The notes below the pieces were generated by a model. It did not search any database. It worked only from the letters and a program-made list of their open reading frames with translations, and was not told where the DNA came from. Shown here one piece after another: positions 1 to 7,956 of a stretch of DNA of 64,000 nucleotides (the stretch's first letter is position 1; each line of letters starts with the position of its first letter). Source of the DNA: Bacteroidales bacterium (GTDB taxonomy: Bacteria > Bacteroidota > Bacteroidia > Bacteroidales > UBA932); NCBI GenBank assembly GCA_017519185.1, contig JAFWSX010000017.1, positions 1 through 64,000 of the forward strand, in the 5' to 3' direction. The translations under genes and the position numbers were made by a program.

Positions 1-2
1 CG

Positions 3-1154
3 AGTGGCCAGCCGGCGATGATCCTGCGGGGCAACTATGGCCTGTCGGCCTCCGGAAAGAACCTCAGGACCATTCTGGTGGGCGTGCAGTTCGTTATTTC
101 AACTGCGCTGCTCATCTTTGTTCTGTTCGTCCAGCGTCAGAGCAAGTTCATGCAGGAGTATCCCTGCGGCTACGACAAGAATAACCTGGCGGTGGTGAAT
201 ATCGGTGGCGAGAACGGCCGGGAGAAGGCCGACTGGCTGCGGGAGAGGCTGTGCGCACTTCCGGAGGTGAAGGACGTGGCCTATGCGAACGATCTCATCG
301 GCAGCTCGGATACTTATAGCACGCAGGGTGCGGATTTCGGTGAAGGAGAGGTTCTGATGAGCATGATATACTGCAGCTGGAACCTGCCGCAGGTGCTGGG
401 GCTGGAGGTGCTTGAAGGCCGGGATTTCAACGAAGGCGAGTTCGGCCCTTACCTTTTGACATCGGATATGCTGTCGTATGGTGCCGATATAGACACAGGA
501 GAAATGGATGGCGATGCTCCAATCGTGGGCTTTGTCAATAATGTGAATATCACTTCTATGCGCAAGGCTGATTCTCCTGTGGCATTCCAGGTGCATACCA
601 GCAAGGGACACTCGATGCCGTTCGCATATATCCGTCTTACGGAGGGGGCTGACCGTCTGGCGGCCACTGATAAAATCGGGAACATCCTCCGGGAAATGGA
701 CCTTACGATGCCGTTCGAGGTGCAGTTCTACGATGCCATCGGCAAGAACCTTTACAGCGGCGAGGAGCGCCTGCGGCTGGCCGTATGGCTGTTCTCCCTG
801 CTGGCAGTGCTGCTCTCGTTGGTGGGCATCTGGGGCCAGGTGCTGATGGATGTGCAGTACAAGCGGATGGAGATTTCGGTGAAGCGGGTGTTCGGGGCAG
901 ATATGGGCCAGATTACCTCGGAAGGCCTGATGCTGTATCTGAGGACGGTGGCCATCTGTTACGTGATTGCGGCGCCCATCGGCTGGCTGGTGGTGAAGTA
1001 TTACCTGCAGCAGTTCGCGCACCGGGTGGGTTTTATGCCGTCGGTGTTCCTGTTGGCGCTGGCGGTTGTAGGGGTGCTGTGTTCGGCTGTGGTGCTGTAT
1101 CACTACCTCAAGACCGCCAGAATGAATCCGGCGGAGACGCTGAAGAATGAGTAA
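3..1154 (+). CDS. ABC transporter permease, FtsX/MacB-like (5' end outside window)
   Basis: This is the C-terminal 383 codons of an inner-membrane permease whose start lies before the window; the frame is open from base 3. A hydrophobic segment near the left end (GVQFVISTALLIFVLFV) precedes a roughly 200-residue soluble region like the periplasmic domain of MacB-type permeases. Three membrane segments then close the protein, around residues 260-285, 310-330 and 345-365. The ending NPAETLKNE is typical of Bacteroidetes FtsX-family permeases. Such proteins pair with an ATPase to move lipoproteins, peptides or drugs, or to transmit force; the substrate cannot be told here. The family call is firm and the function open. 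Confidence 0.85.
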   Translation, partial: SGQPAMILRGNYGLSASGKNLRTILVGVQFVISTALLIFVLFVQRQSKFMQEYPCGYDKNNLAVVNIGGENGREKADWLRERLCALPEVKDVAYANDLIGSSDTYSTQGADFGEGEVLMSMIYCSWNLPQVLGLEVLEGRDFNEGEFGPYLLTSDMLSYGADIDTGEMDGDAPIVGFVNNVNITSMRKADSPVAFQVHTSKGHSMPFAYIRLTEGADRLAATDKIGNILREMDLTMPFEVQFYDAIGKNLYSGEERLRLAVWLFSLLAVLLSLVGIWGQVLMDVQYKRMEISVKRVFGADMGQITSEGLMLYLRTVAICYVIAAPIGWLVVKYYLQQFAHRVGFMPSVFLLALAVVGVLCSAVVLYHYLKTARMNPAETLKNE

Positions 1155-1156
1155 TT

Positions 1157-1243
1157 GCGCCCGCCGTCCGGAGATAACGGACGGCAGGAGCGAAAAAGGG
1201 GGTGAAATGCGCCCGCCGTCCCAAAATCACGGACGGCAGGAGC
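1157..1243. repeat. Two tandem copies of a 35-bp palindromic repeat
   Basis: Copies at 1157-1191 and 1209-1243 differ only in the hairpin loop and its edge. Each holds a perfect 7-bp stem, GCCGTCC/GGACGGC (1163-1169 with 1179-1185, and 1215-1221 with 1231-1237), and ends in GGCAGGAGC. They fill the gap between the permease and the next lipoprotein gene. They resemble REP-type palindromes. They may also work as a double terminator, although no T-run follows either stem. Confidence 0.8.
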
Positions 1244-1322
1244 ACAAAAGAATAATACCACTGGAGACGTATTTCTGCTTTTTGTGTGTTTTATAGACAA
1301 ACGAAAACAAAACAAAAACGCA

Positions 1323-1748
1323 ATGAAGATATTGAAGACAGTGATTTGCGCAGCGATGCTGGTGGCAGGTCTGAGCAGTTGTGAGAAACTCAACCAGGAA
1401 CGTACAATCGATTATAGCAAGCTGGAAGGGACCTGGACCGAGCAATATGACCCCACAGTGTTTGCAATGGACGGTTCGGTGACATATACTTTTGACGGAA
1501 ACAACAGTTACCAGCTTCATCTATATGATGCCCTTGGCGGCGGATCGTACGACTACAGCGGCCATTACTCCCTCGAACTGACGGACAAGAACACAATAAC
1601 CATCAATCCGGAAATGTCCGACATGACGAGCGTCACATATAAGATCGTGAAATTGACAGGAAAGGAGATGGAGTGGCAGAAGGAAGGCACCACTTACTCC
1701 AAAGGCACCTGGGGAAGCGACTACAGGCACTTCGTCAGAGTCAGGTAA
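1323..1748 (+). CDS. Small lipocalin-like lipoprotein
   Basis: A 141-residue protein with a lipoprotein signal: MKILKTVICAAMLVAGLSSC has a lipobox ending at Cys20, so the mature protein would be anchored in a membrane. The rest shows the beta-rich pattern of lipocalin-like domains (GTW near residue 35, alternating aromatic strands, and a late stretch resembling the 'eMvw' strand). I chose the ATG at 1323 because an upstream in-frame start at 1284 would put 13 charged residues before the signal peptide. It stands alone between the repeat pair and the transposase. Ligand and function are unknown. Confidence 0.7.
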   Translation: MKILKTVICAAMLVAGLSSCEKLNQERTIDYSKLEGTWTEQYDPTVFAMDGSVTYTFDGNNSYQLHLYDALGGGSYDYSGHYSLELTDKNTITINPEMSDMTSVTYKIVKLTGKEMEWQKEGTTYSKGTWGSDYRHFVRVR

Positions 1749-1844
1749 CAGCTGGTTTCATCAACCTGATAATCGGAGAGCAGATCATACCATTCCCCAG
1801 AACCCGTATGCTTTTTATTCCTGCGGTGTGAGTCGTTTTTGGCG

Positions 1845-1902
1845 CAGAGAGCAAACAATATCACGTTTTAGCGCATTCTTGAGCATTTGATCCTGCTCTC
1901 TG
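1845..1902. repeat. Inverted repeat downstream of the transposase
   Basis: CAGAGAGCA (1845-1853) and TGCTCTCTG (1894-1902) are perfect 9-bp complements 40 bases apart. They lie just beyond the 3' end of the minus-strand transposase. They may be one end structure of the element or its terminator. Confidence 0.55.
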
Positions 1903-1932
1903 ATTTTTGGGTTGCTCAGCGGGCAGAAGGAT

Positions 1933-2910
1933 TTACGTGAAGTAGTCCTTTACTTCATCATACACAAGGCCGCACAACCGAATAATCTGCTTCAACGAAC
2001 TGTTGTACCTGCTGCGCAATGTCCGGGCAAGTTTGAGCCTTTGTTGCATATTCAGCGTCTTGACATTGCTGACGCCGAACAACTCCCGACATACTTCACT
2101 CTTGTGTTGTCTCATCTCTTGCATGGGTACTGTAAGGTGTGAGATAGTCCCTCCACGGGAATCTACATCATCTTCCTTGGATACGCACATGAAGTAATTG
2201 AAACTCTTGCAAGACTTGAATAGCTTCTCGACAATTTTAAATGCGGTATAAAACCCAGGGAATACAATGGATCCTGCCATTGGAACATTCTCATCGGGAA
2301 GTATCCTGGTTTTAAGAATCTGCCTTAACTGACCGACTCCGATGCCATCGGTGCCAGCAAGATTTCCGAGGTTATCCGACCAATGAGGGCTGCTCCATAG
2401 TCCCGGACGTCTGAAATAAAGCGGACCACTTGACCACGGATAGTCAAGTGCATTATAAGATATGCCACCCACGGGTGCATTCTTGATCACGTAACAGATG
2501 ACAACTTTAAGGTAATAATCGTCGCTGACCGTCTGACAATTGATGGGTACATTTTCAAACTTATGTTTCTCACTGCGACGGACAGACATATACCAGGATG
2601 TCCTGCGAACATAGTCGTGAATGAATCTGTTGCAATCGTCAAACTTCCCATACAGAACAAAATGAATGTGGGTATCCATCAGTGAGAATGCTAGAATGAT
2701 GACCCTGTAGCATCTTACGGTCGTGTAGATCCTGTTCATTCCAACGATGAAGTCATCTTCATCATAAAACATTGCATCGACAGCGTTACCGTCGGTGCTG
2801 AAATGCCAGCAATCTCTGATAATGATTTTCTGTCCCTTGACAAAGGGTCTGTCAAGTCCCAGATCAGATGTGATCTGCCCGAGCAGTTCTTGATTAATCT
2901 TCATCTTCAT
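1933..2910 (-). CDS. RAYT/IS200-like single-strand transposase (Y1_Tnp)
   Basis: A 325-residue protein of the HUH/Y1 transposase superfamily. The metal-binding motif is seen as DTHIHFVLYG (His-x-His), followed by the helix FIHDYVRRTSWYM. A candidate catalytic tyrosine lies in CYVIKNAPVGG, where family members carry YxxxNPV. The C-terminal 80 residues (EVCRELFGVSNVKTLN onward) look like a helix-turn-helix DNA-binding tail. The start at 2910 is preferred because a TACATTTG promoter box lies at 2940-2947, after the earlier in-frame ATG at 2964. Palindromes flank the gene on both sides. Family members process REP-type hairpins or transpose as single strands. The reading frame is intact. Confidence 0.8.
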   Translation of the reverse strand: MKMKINQELLGQITSDLGLDRPFVKGQKIIIRDCWHFSTDGNAVDAMFYDEDDFIVGMNRIYTTVRCYRVIILAFSLMDTHIHFVLYGKFDDCNRFIHDYVRRTSWYMSVRRSEKHKFENVPINCQTVSDDYYLKVVICYVIKNAPVGGISYNALDYPWSSGPLYFRRPGLWSSPHWSDNLGNLAGTDGIGVGQLRQILKTRILPDENVPMAGSIVFPGFYTAFKIVEKLFKSCKSFNYFMCVSKEDDVDSRGGTISHLTVPMQEMRQHKSEVCRELFGVSNVKTLNMQQRLKLARTLRSRYNSSLKQIIRLCGLVYDEVKDYFT

Positions 2911-2939
2911 ACCCAGCGCCTCTAGTGGCTGCTCGATGA

Positions 2940-2947
2940 CAAATGTA
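2940..2947 (-). promoter_or_regulatory. -7 promoter box for the transposase gene
   Basis: The minus strand reads TACATTTG, matching the Bacteroidetes TAnnTTTG box, about 30 nt upstream of the ATG at 2910. Confidence 0.5.
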
Positions 2948-3022
2948 CAACAAAAACTTGTCATCAAACTGAAAAACGCAGCGCATATAAACGTCCTCCA
3001 AAGCCCGTAAAACGCTTAATCT

Positions 3023-3103
3023 CTTGCGCTCTGAGCCGAAATCGCCGCGGAGCGCAAGTGGATTGCCACATAAGCGAGTTGTAAGACACTCGCCTTGCGC
3101 TCC
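3023..3103. repeat. Three-arm foldback upstream of the transposase
   Basis: CTTGCGCTC occurs at 3023-3031 and again at 3094-3102, and its exact complement GAGCGCAAG sits between them at 3050-3058. The middle arm can therefore pair with either side. A smaller stem, GCGAGT (3074-3079) with ACTCGC (3088-3093), is nested inside. Such alternative hairpins suit the end of a single-strand transposon or an array of REP units. Confidence 0.7.
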
Positions 3104-3141
3104 GATTTTCAAATAGGACAATTAAAAAAAATATTTGTATG

Positions 3142-3156
3142 GCTAAAAAAATTAGC
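3142..3156. promoter_or_regulatory. Putative BlaI-type operator
   Basis: A perfect inverted repeat, GCTAA-AAAAA-TTAGC, lies 28 nt before the ATG of the BlaI-family gene, where an autoregulatory operator is expected. The role is inferred from position and symmetry. Confidence 0.5.
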
Positions 3157-3183
3157 TATATTCGCAAAAAGTTTAGTTGCGTT

Positions 3184-3543
3184 ATGAAGAAACTGACAAA
3201 GAAAGAGGAGATCATTATGAACTACTTCTGGGATAAGGGTCCGTTGTTCGTGAGGGAACTGCGTGAGTTGTACCCGGAACCGAAGCCCCATTTCAGCACG
3301 CTGAGCACCCAGGTCCGCACGCTTCAGGACGAGGGCTTCATCGACCACAAAGCCTATGGTCCCACATATCAGTATTTTGCCAAGGTGACTCGCGAGGAGT
3401 ATAAGCAGCATACCCTGACAGGCCTCATAGACAAGTACTTCGACAATTCCTACATCAATGCTGTTTCTGCGCTTGTAAAGGAAGAGAAGATTTCGGTCGA
3501 GGAACTGAAGGAACTCATCAGCCTCATTGAAAAGGAGAAATAG
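3184..3543 (+). CDS. BlaI/MecI/CopY-family transcriptional repressor
   Basis: A 119-residue winged-helix repressor. The N-terminal half carries the family pattern (LTKKEEIIMNYFW, then VRELRELYPEPKPHFSTLSTQVRTL as the recognition helix region, then the wing GFIDHKAYGPTYQYF). The C-terminal half is a charged helix for dimerisation and for cleavage or release. I start at the ATG at 3184, which gives the usual family length; an in-frame ATG at 3139 would overlap the putative operator. The M56 gene follows 2 nt after the stop. In this family the membrane M56 protease senses a signal and inactivates the repressor, derepressing the operon. The targets are probably its own operon, including the outer-membrane barrel two genes on. 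Confidence 0.88.
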   Translation: MKKLTKKEEIIMNYFWDKGPLFVRELRELYPEPKPHFSTLSTQVRTLQDEGFIDHKAYGPTYQYFAKVTREEYKQHTLTGLIDKYFDNSYINAVSALVKEEKISVEELKELISLIEKEK

Positions 3544-3545
3544 CT

Positions 3546-5060
3546 ATGATGGACTTCATTGTCTATGAAGGCAAGGTGGCGGCTGCACTGCTGGTCTTCT
3601 ATCTTTTCTACCGTTTCCTTCTCAAGAAAGAAACCTTCCACCGCTTCAATAGGATTGTCCTTGTCGGTACAGCGGTGCTCAGTTTCGTCCTTCCACTCTG
3701 CATCATTACCATACGCAAGCCGATGGAAGCATCTGCTGCGGCTGGGAATGTCTTCACAGGGGTGGCTGTGTTCAATGAAACCGGTGCCGCGACTTCCCAG
3801 CCCTGGTGGCACATCGCACTTTTCACGCTTTTCTGGGGTGGGACCGCAATCGTTCTCATACGCCTCGCCGTGTCGGTCGCATCCATTTTGCACATTGTAC
3901 GCACCGGAAAACCCGTGAGGGAAGATGATGGTACAGAGATCATCGTGACCGGGCGAGACATCGACCCCTTCAGCTGGATGCGGTATATCGTACTGTCTCA
4001 ACAGGATTGGGAAACACCTCACGACACTGTCGTTGCACACGAGAAGGCCCATATCCGCAACGGCCATTCTGTCGAACGGATGCTGGTGGATATTCTCTCG
4101 GCCTTGCAGTGGTTCAATCCGGCCGTCTGGATGCTTCGCAGCGACCTGCAGGAGCTCCACGAATATGAGGCGGACGATGCCGTACTCCGCAGTGGCGCCG
4201 ACATCAAAGACTACCAGTACCTGCTAATAAGAAAAGCTGTCGGCAAGAGCGGCTACTCAGTTGCCAACAGCTTTAATCACAGCGTCCTTAAGAATCGTAT
4301 TACTATGATGTCGAAATCGAAATCTCCTCTCGCAAGAGGCTGGCGGGCGCTGTATCTGCTCCCGCTCGTATGCCTGGCTCTCGGACTGCAGGCTCGAACC
4401 GTCTATGTGCCTACGGTCAAGGGTAGTGTGAATTATGGAGATAAGGTGCAATTGGCAGCTGATACCGTAAAGATTGTGTTGAAGGGAAACGCCGTTCAGG
4501 AAGAAAACATGCCATTGGTGATAATCCATATGGCAAACGGCAGCGAACGAGAGCTTACGCAGGAAGAATTCAGGCAGATCGATCCCGACCGGATCGAGTC
4601 AATGACGGTTTTGAAAGATACTTCCTCCAGAGAAAAGTATGGCGACAATGCAAGCAACGGTGTCATCATCATTGAACTCAAGCAGCAGCAGGAACTGGAT
4701 GGAATCGTAGTAGTCAGCTACGGAAAGAAGAAAGAAGAGCCGGAAAAGTCATATCTGGTGGAGCCGGACACAATGCCGGAATTCCGCGACGGCGAGATGA
4801 GCAGTTTCGTCAAGTGGATGAACAGGCAGATCAGATATCCCGAGGGATGTACGCATACAGGTACCATGAAAGTCGGCTTCGTTGTCGACACTGATGGTAA
4901 CGTGAAAGATGTCCAGATACTTGAGAATGTCTGCGAAGAGCTGGATGCTATGGTACTCTCCATCGTTTCCAGTTCTCCCAGATGGGACAAGCCGGCAATG
5001 TCAGACGGCAAACCCGTTCCTCAGTTCCTTTCCATTCCGATAGAGTTCCAAGTAAGATAA
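3546..5060 (+). CDS. M56 (BlaR1-like) membrane protease with TonB C-terminal domain
   Basis: A 504-residue inner-membrane sensor/protease. Two membrane helices lie in the first 60 residues, another near residue 95, and another near 265 (ALYLLPLVCLALGL). The zinc motif HEKAH (HExxH) is at about residue 160, with the downstream glutamate in ELHEYEADDAV. The C-terminal 90 residues form a TonB-type domain (IRYPEG, GTMKVGFVVDTDGNVKDVQIL). Between them lie two stretches that look like the plug of SusC-type receptors: IESMTVLKDTSSREKYG and GIVVVSYGKKKEE. It pairs with the adjacent BlaI repressor, and a receptor-like barrel follows. The family call is firm; the idea that it couples protease sensing to TonB contacts is inference. 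Confidence 0.88.
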   Translation: MMDFIVYEGKVAAALLVFYLFYRFLLKKETFHRFNRIVLVGTAVLSFVLPLCIITIRKPMEASAAAGNVFTGVAVFNETGAATSQPWWHIALFTLFWGGTAIVLIRLAVSVASILHIVRTGKPVREDDGTEIIVTGRDIDPFSWMRYIVLSQQDWETPHDTVVAHEKAHIRNGHSVERMLVDILSALQWFNPAVWMLRSDLQELHEYEADDAVLRSGADIKDYQYLLIRKAVGKSGYSVANSFNHSVLKNRITMMSKSKSPLARGWRALYLLPLVCLALGLQARTVYVPTVKGSVNYGDKVQLAADTVKIVLKGNAVQEENMPLVIIHMANGSERELTQEEFRQIDPDRIESMTVLKDTSSREKYGDNASNGVIIIELKQQQELDGIVVVSYGKKKEEPEKSYLVEPDTMPEFRDGEMSSFVKWMNRQIRYPEGCTHTGTMKVGFVVDTDGNVKDVQILENVCEELDAMVLSIVSSSPRWDKPAMSDGKPVPQFLSIPIEFQVR

Positions 5061-5069
5061 ACAAGTCCG

Positions 5070-7955
5070 ATGAAACGATTCTTTGCCTCAATGCTTTTTC
5101 TGTCTCTGTCCTGCATCGCAGCGGGAGCACAGGTGGTCATAATCAACGAGAGCCTGTTTCAGGGAAGGATGTCTGAAATCAAGGCAACTGTCCTGGACTC
5201 CCTCACAAGCGAACCGATACCCTTTGCGTCGGTCTATGTGATACCGTCCAAGGACACCACGATCACCAATTTTACAATTACCGATGCAAAGGGCGAAGCA
5301 ACACTCGACGAAGTCCCCTTCGGCAGCTATGTCTTCCACGTGGAGATGATGGGTTACAAGCCCTTTGTTGCCGAGCGCTACTTCCGTAACAGCGAGGTTG
5401 ACCTTGGGACGATCCGCCTGCAGCAGGATGAACTGTTTCTGCAGGCAGCCACAATCTCGGATGTAGGCAATCCCATCATCGTGAAGCAGGATACGGTGGA
5501 ATTCAATGCATCTTCTTTCAGGGTTGGGGCCAATGCTATGCTGAAAGACCTGCTGCAGCGAATGCCGGGTATGGAGATAACAGAAGATGGCAAGGTGAAG
5601 TTCAATGGCGAGGAAATTGACAAACTCACGGTAGGGGGAAGGACCTTCTTCTTCAACGACCAGTCTACGGCCCTCAACAACCTTCCGGCAGCTGTTGTGG
5701 ATAAGATTCGCGTGATTGACCGAGAGTCGGAGGCTACCAGGGCTACCGGCGTTGAGGATGGCTCCCGTGAGAAGGTGCTGGATGTGGCGCTGAAAAAAGA
5801 ATATGAGAAAGGCTGGTTCGGCAATTTGGGATTGAAAGCAGGTACTACACTTGGTGACAAGGACGATGACAATCCCCTCCGCGATGACCGCGGCCTGCTC
5901 TGGAACGGAAACGCACTGCTGTCAGCGTATGGTGAAAAAGACCAGCTGACCGTCATAGCGAACGGGCAGAATATCGATGATTCCAATGTGGTCGTAATGA
6001 TTTCGGGCGATGACGGAGAAATGACACAGTTGAACCAGGGTCTATCTTCGGCTGCCCAGGCAGGCGTGAATGTCAACACATCCCGCATCAAGGGGGTTGA
6101 AACTACGGCAGGTGTAAACTATAAGTATACAGACACCGATTCCGGGTCCAAGACTGACAGGACGACATATCAGGATGACGGTAATCTGAAGTCTTCAACT
6201 GAGAACTCAGGCAAGCAGTACGCAAACGCCGTGAGCTCCAATATGGAGTTAAAAAAAGAAGAGGGCAAGGTATGGTTCCACTTCAGGCCTTCCTTCAATT
6301 TCAGCAGGACTGAGAGCTCAGCGAACTCTTCCTCTGAAACAATCCGTGAGGGGACTTTTGTCAACAGTTCAGAAAATGCCTCACACAGCCTTTCGGAAAG
6401 CGCCTACACCGGGTATGATGCCGATATGACTATCCGAGATCTGGGAGGAAAGAAGAGCCGCAACCTGCAATTGGGTTCGTATGCTACTTATGATTTCAAT
6501 AATGGCAGCAGTGACGAGACTTCCCTGCTGACGATGGCGGGCGGGAAAGACATCCGGGCTATGAGGTATGATTCCGACGGTTATAATTCCTGGTTCCAGG
6601 GTTCTGTTACATACACTGAGCCACTCGGCGATAAATGGACTATTTCTCCTATGGCAATGATAGAAGTCTCGAAGCGCGATAACGTCAGGGACGCTTTTGA
6701 TGCTGCCGGGAGGAACGACTATTACAGTTCGGTGAGCCGGAACAATTCAATTGAACAGCAATATGGAATGACAGTCCAGTACAAGTTTGGAGGGCAAAGC
6801 TGGATAACCCTTGGTGGCCGCGTCCTGGGCCTTCTGAACGAGACATACTCCAAGAGTCACGGTATAGAAGAAACGACAGGAAAGGATGAATGGAACTGGC
6901 ACATTGTTCCCAACATCCGCTTTCAGCACAGCAAAGGGATGGACAGGCTGTACCTGACTATCTCCGGCTACAGCGACCGTCCCTCATCATCCAGGATGCT
7001 GCCGGTGCTGAACATCACCGATCCGTCGAGGCTCAGTCTGGGCAATGTTTACCTGAGACCATATACCCAGACCTATTTCAGCAGCGACTGGACCCGGAAC
7101 AACACAAAGAAATTCTCCACTCTGATGGTGTATTTCTACGGGCAGCTTTACGAATCCCCCATCAGTTATGCCCGCTGGTACGACACTGACGGCATACTTT
7201 ATTCTATCCCCGTTAATTCGCAGAAGCCCAGTCTGTCTATGACCGTCAATGTGAATTATACAACACCGCTCGATGCTAAGAAGAACTGGTCTCTGACGCT
7301 CAGCGGATACGCGAATTATGTCTCATCAGTGAGCTATCAGGCCAGGAAAACGCTGCCGGGGCTGGACAAGGACAACTTCGACTACTCTTCATTTATGGCA
7401 GGATTCTGGGGCGATGCGGCGGGTACCCGTTTCTACAGTGGGAAGAGCGGTTTCTCGGAAAGTTCCACACGCACTTTCAGCCCGGAGGCAAGCATATATG
7501 TCAGATACAACAAGGATCGCTTTTCCTTCAATGTGGGAGTCAACACCAATGGCCACATAGCCCGCTACTCTCTGGACCCGAGTGTCAATATGAATACGCT
7601 GGACACACGCCTGACAGCGGGCAGTTCCTACATTACCAAGCACGAATTCGAATTTGGGACAGACATTGCATACGCCTTCTACAAGGGCTATTCGAATGGA
7701 TACGGCCAGCCGGAGTGGCGATGGAACGCAGAGATCTCCAAGAACATCGGGGCTTTCAACCTGAGTTTCAAAGTCCACGACATCCTGAACCAGACCAGGA
7801 ATCTTACCCATACTGTCACAGCCAACTATGTGGAAGACAGCTACCGCCTCATTATGGGCAGATACGTCCTATTCGGCGTCAAGTGGAATTTCGGAAAGAT
7901 GAATGCGGCTCACAGCCAGCGTGCCCAGGACGCAATGTGGAATATGGTGTTCTAG
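5070..7955 (+). CDS. TonB-receptor-like outer-membrane beta-barrel protein with carboxypeptidase-like N-terminal domain
   Basis: A 961-residue exported protein with signal peptide MKRFFASMLFLSLSCIAAGAQ. Residues about 30-115 form a carboxypeptidase-regulatory-like Ig fold (VLDSLTSEPIPFASVYVIPS, then GEATLDEVPFGSYVFHVEMMGY). Residues about 125-220 resemble a plug (LKDLLQRMPGMEITEDGKVKFNGEEIDKL is split by a typical loop). The rest is a large barrel of alternating aromatic strands, as in the OMP_b-brl_3 family. The ending WNMVF has an aromatic C-terminus suited to barrel insertion. It is the third gene of the BlaI-M56 operon, 9 nt after the M56 stop. Its substrate is unknown. Confidence 0.85.
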   Translation: MKRFFASMLFLSLSCIAAGAQVVIINESLFQGRMSEIKATVLDSLTSEPIPFASVYVIPSKDTTITNFTITDAKGEATLDEVPFGSYVFHVEMMGYKPFVAERYFRNSEVDLGTIRLQQDELFLQAATISDVGNPIIVKQDTVEFNASSFRVGANAMLKDLLQRMPGMEITEDGKVKFNGEEIDKLTVGGRTFFFNDQSTALNNLPAAVVDKIRVIDRESEATRATGVEDGSREKVLDVALKKEYEKGWFGNLGLKAGTTLGDKDDDNPLRDDRGLLWNGNALLSAYGEKDQLTVIANGQNIDDSNVVVMISGDDGEMTQLNQGLSSAAQAGVNVNTSRIKGVETTAGVNYKYTDTDSGSKTDRTTYQDDGNLKSSTENSGKQYANAVSSNMELKKEEGKVWFHFRPSFNFSRTESSANSSSETIREGTFVNSSENASHSLSESAYTGYDADMTIRDLGGKKSRNLQLGSYATYDFNNGSSDETSLLTMAGGKDIRAMRYDSDGYNSWFQGSVTYTEPLGDKWTISPMAMIEVSKRDNVRDAFDAAGRNDYYSSVSRNNSIEQQYGMTVQYKFGGQSWITLGGRVLGLLNETYSKSHGIEETTGKDEWNWHIVPNIRFQHSKGMDRLYLTISGYSDRPSSSRMLPVLNITDPSRLSLGNVYLRPYTQTYFSSDWTRNNTKKFSTLMVYFYGQLYESPISYARWYDTDGILYSIPVNSQKPSLSMTVNVNYTTPLDAKKNWSLTLSGYANYVSSVSYQARKTLPGLDKDNFDYSSFMAGFWGDAAGTRFYSGKSGFSESSTRTFSPEASIYVRYNKDRFSFNVGVNTNGHIARYSLDPSVNMNTLDTRLTAGSSYITKHEFEFGTDIAYAFYKGYSNGYGQPEWRWNAEISKNIGAFNLSFKVHDILNQTRNLTHTVTANYVEDSYRLIMGRYVLFGVKWNFGKMNAAHSQRAQDAMWNMVF

Positions 7956-7956
7956 C

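Noticed and set aside
1155..1260. Twin hairpins as a simple terminator of the permease gene
   Set aside because: Neither stem is followed by a T-run, and the duplicated flanks point to a repeat unit; termination remains possible but is unsupported.
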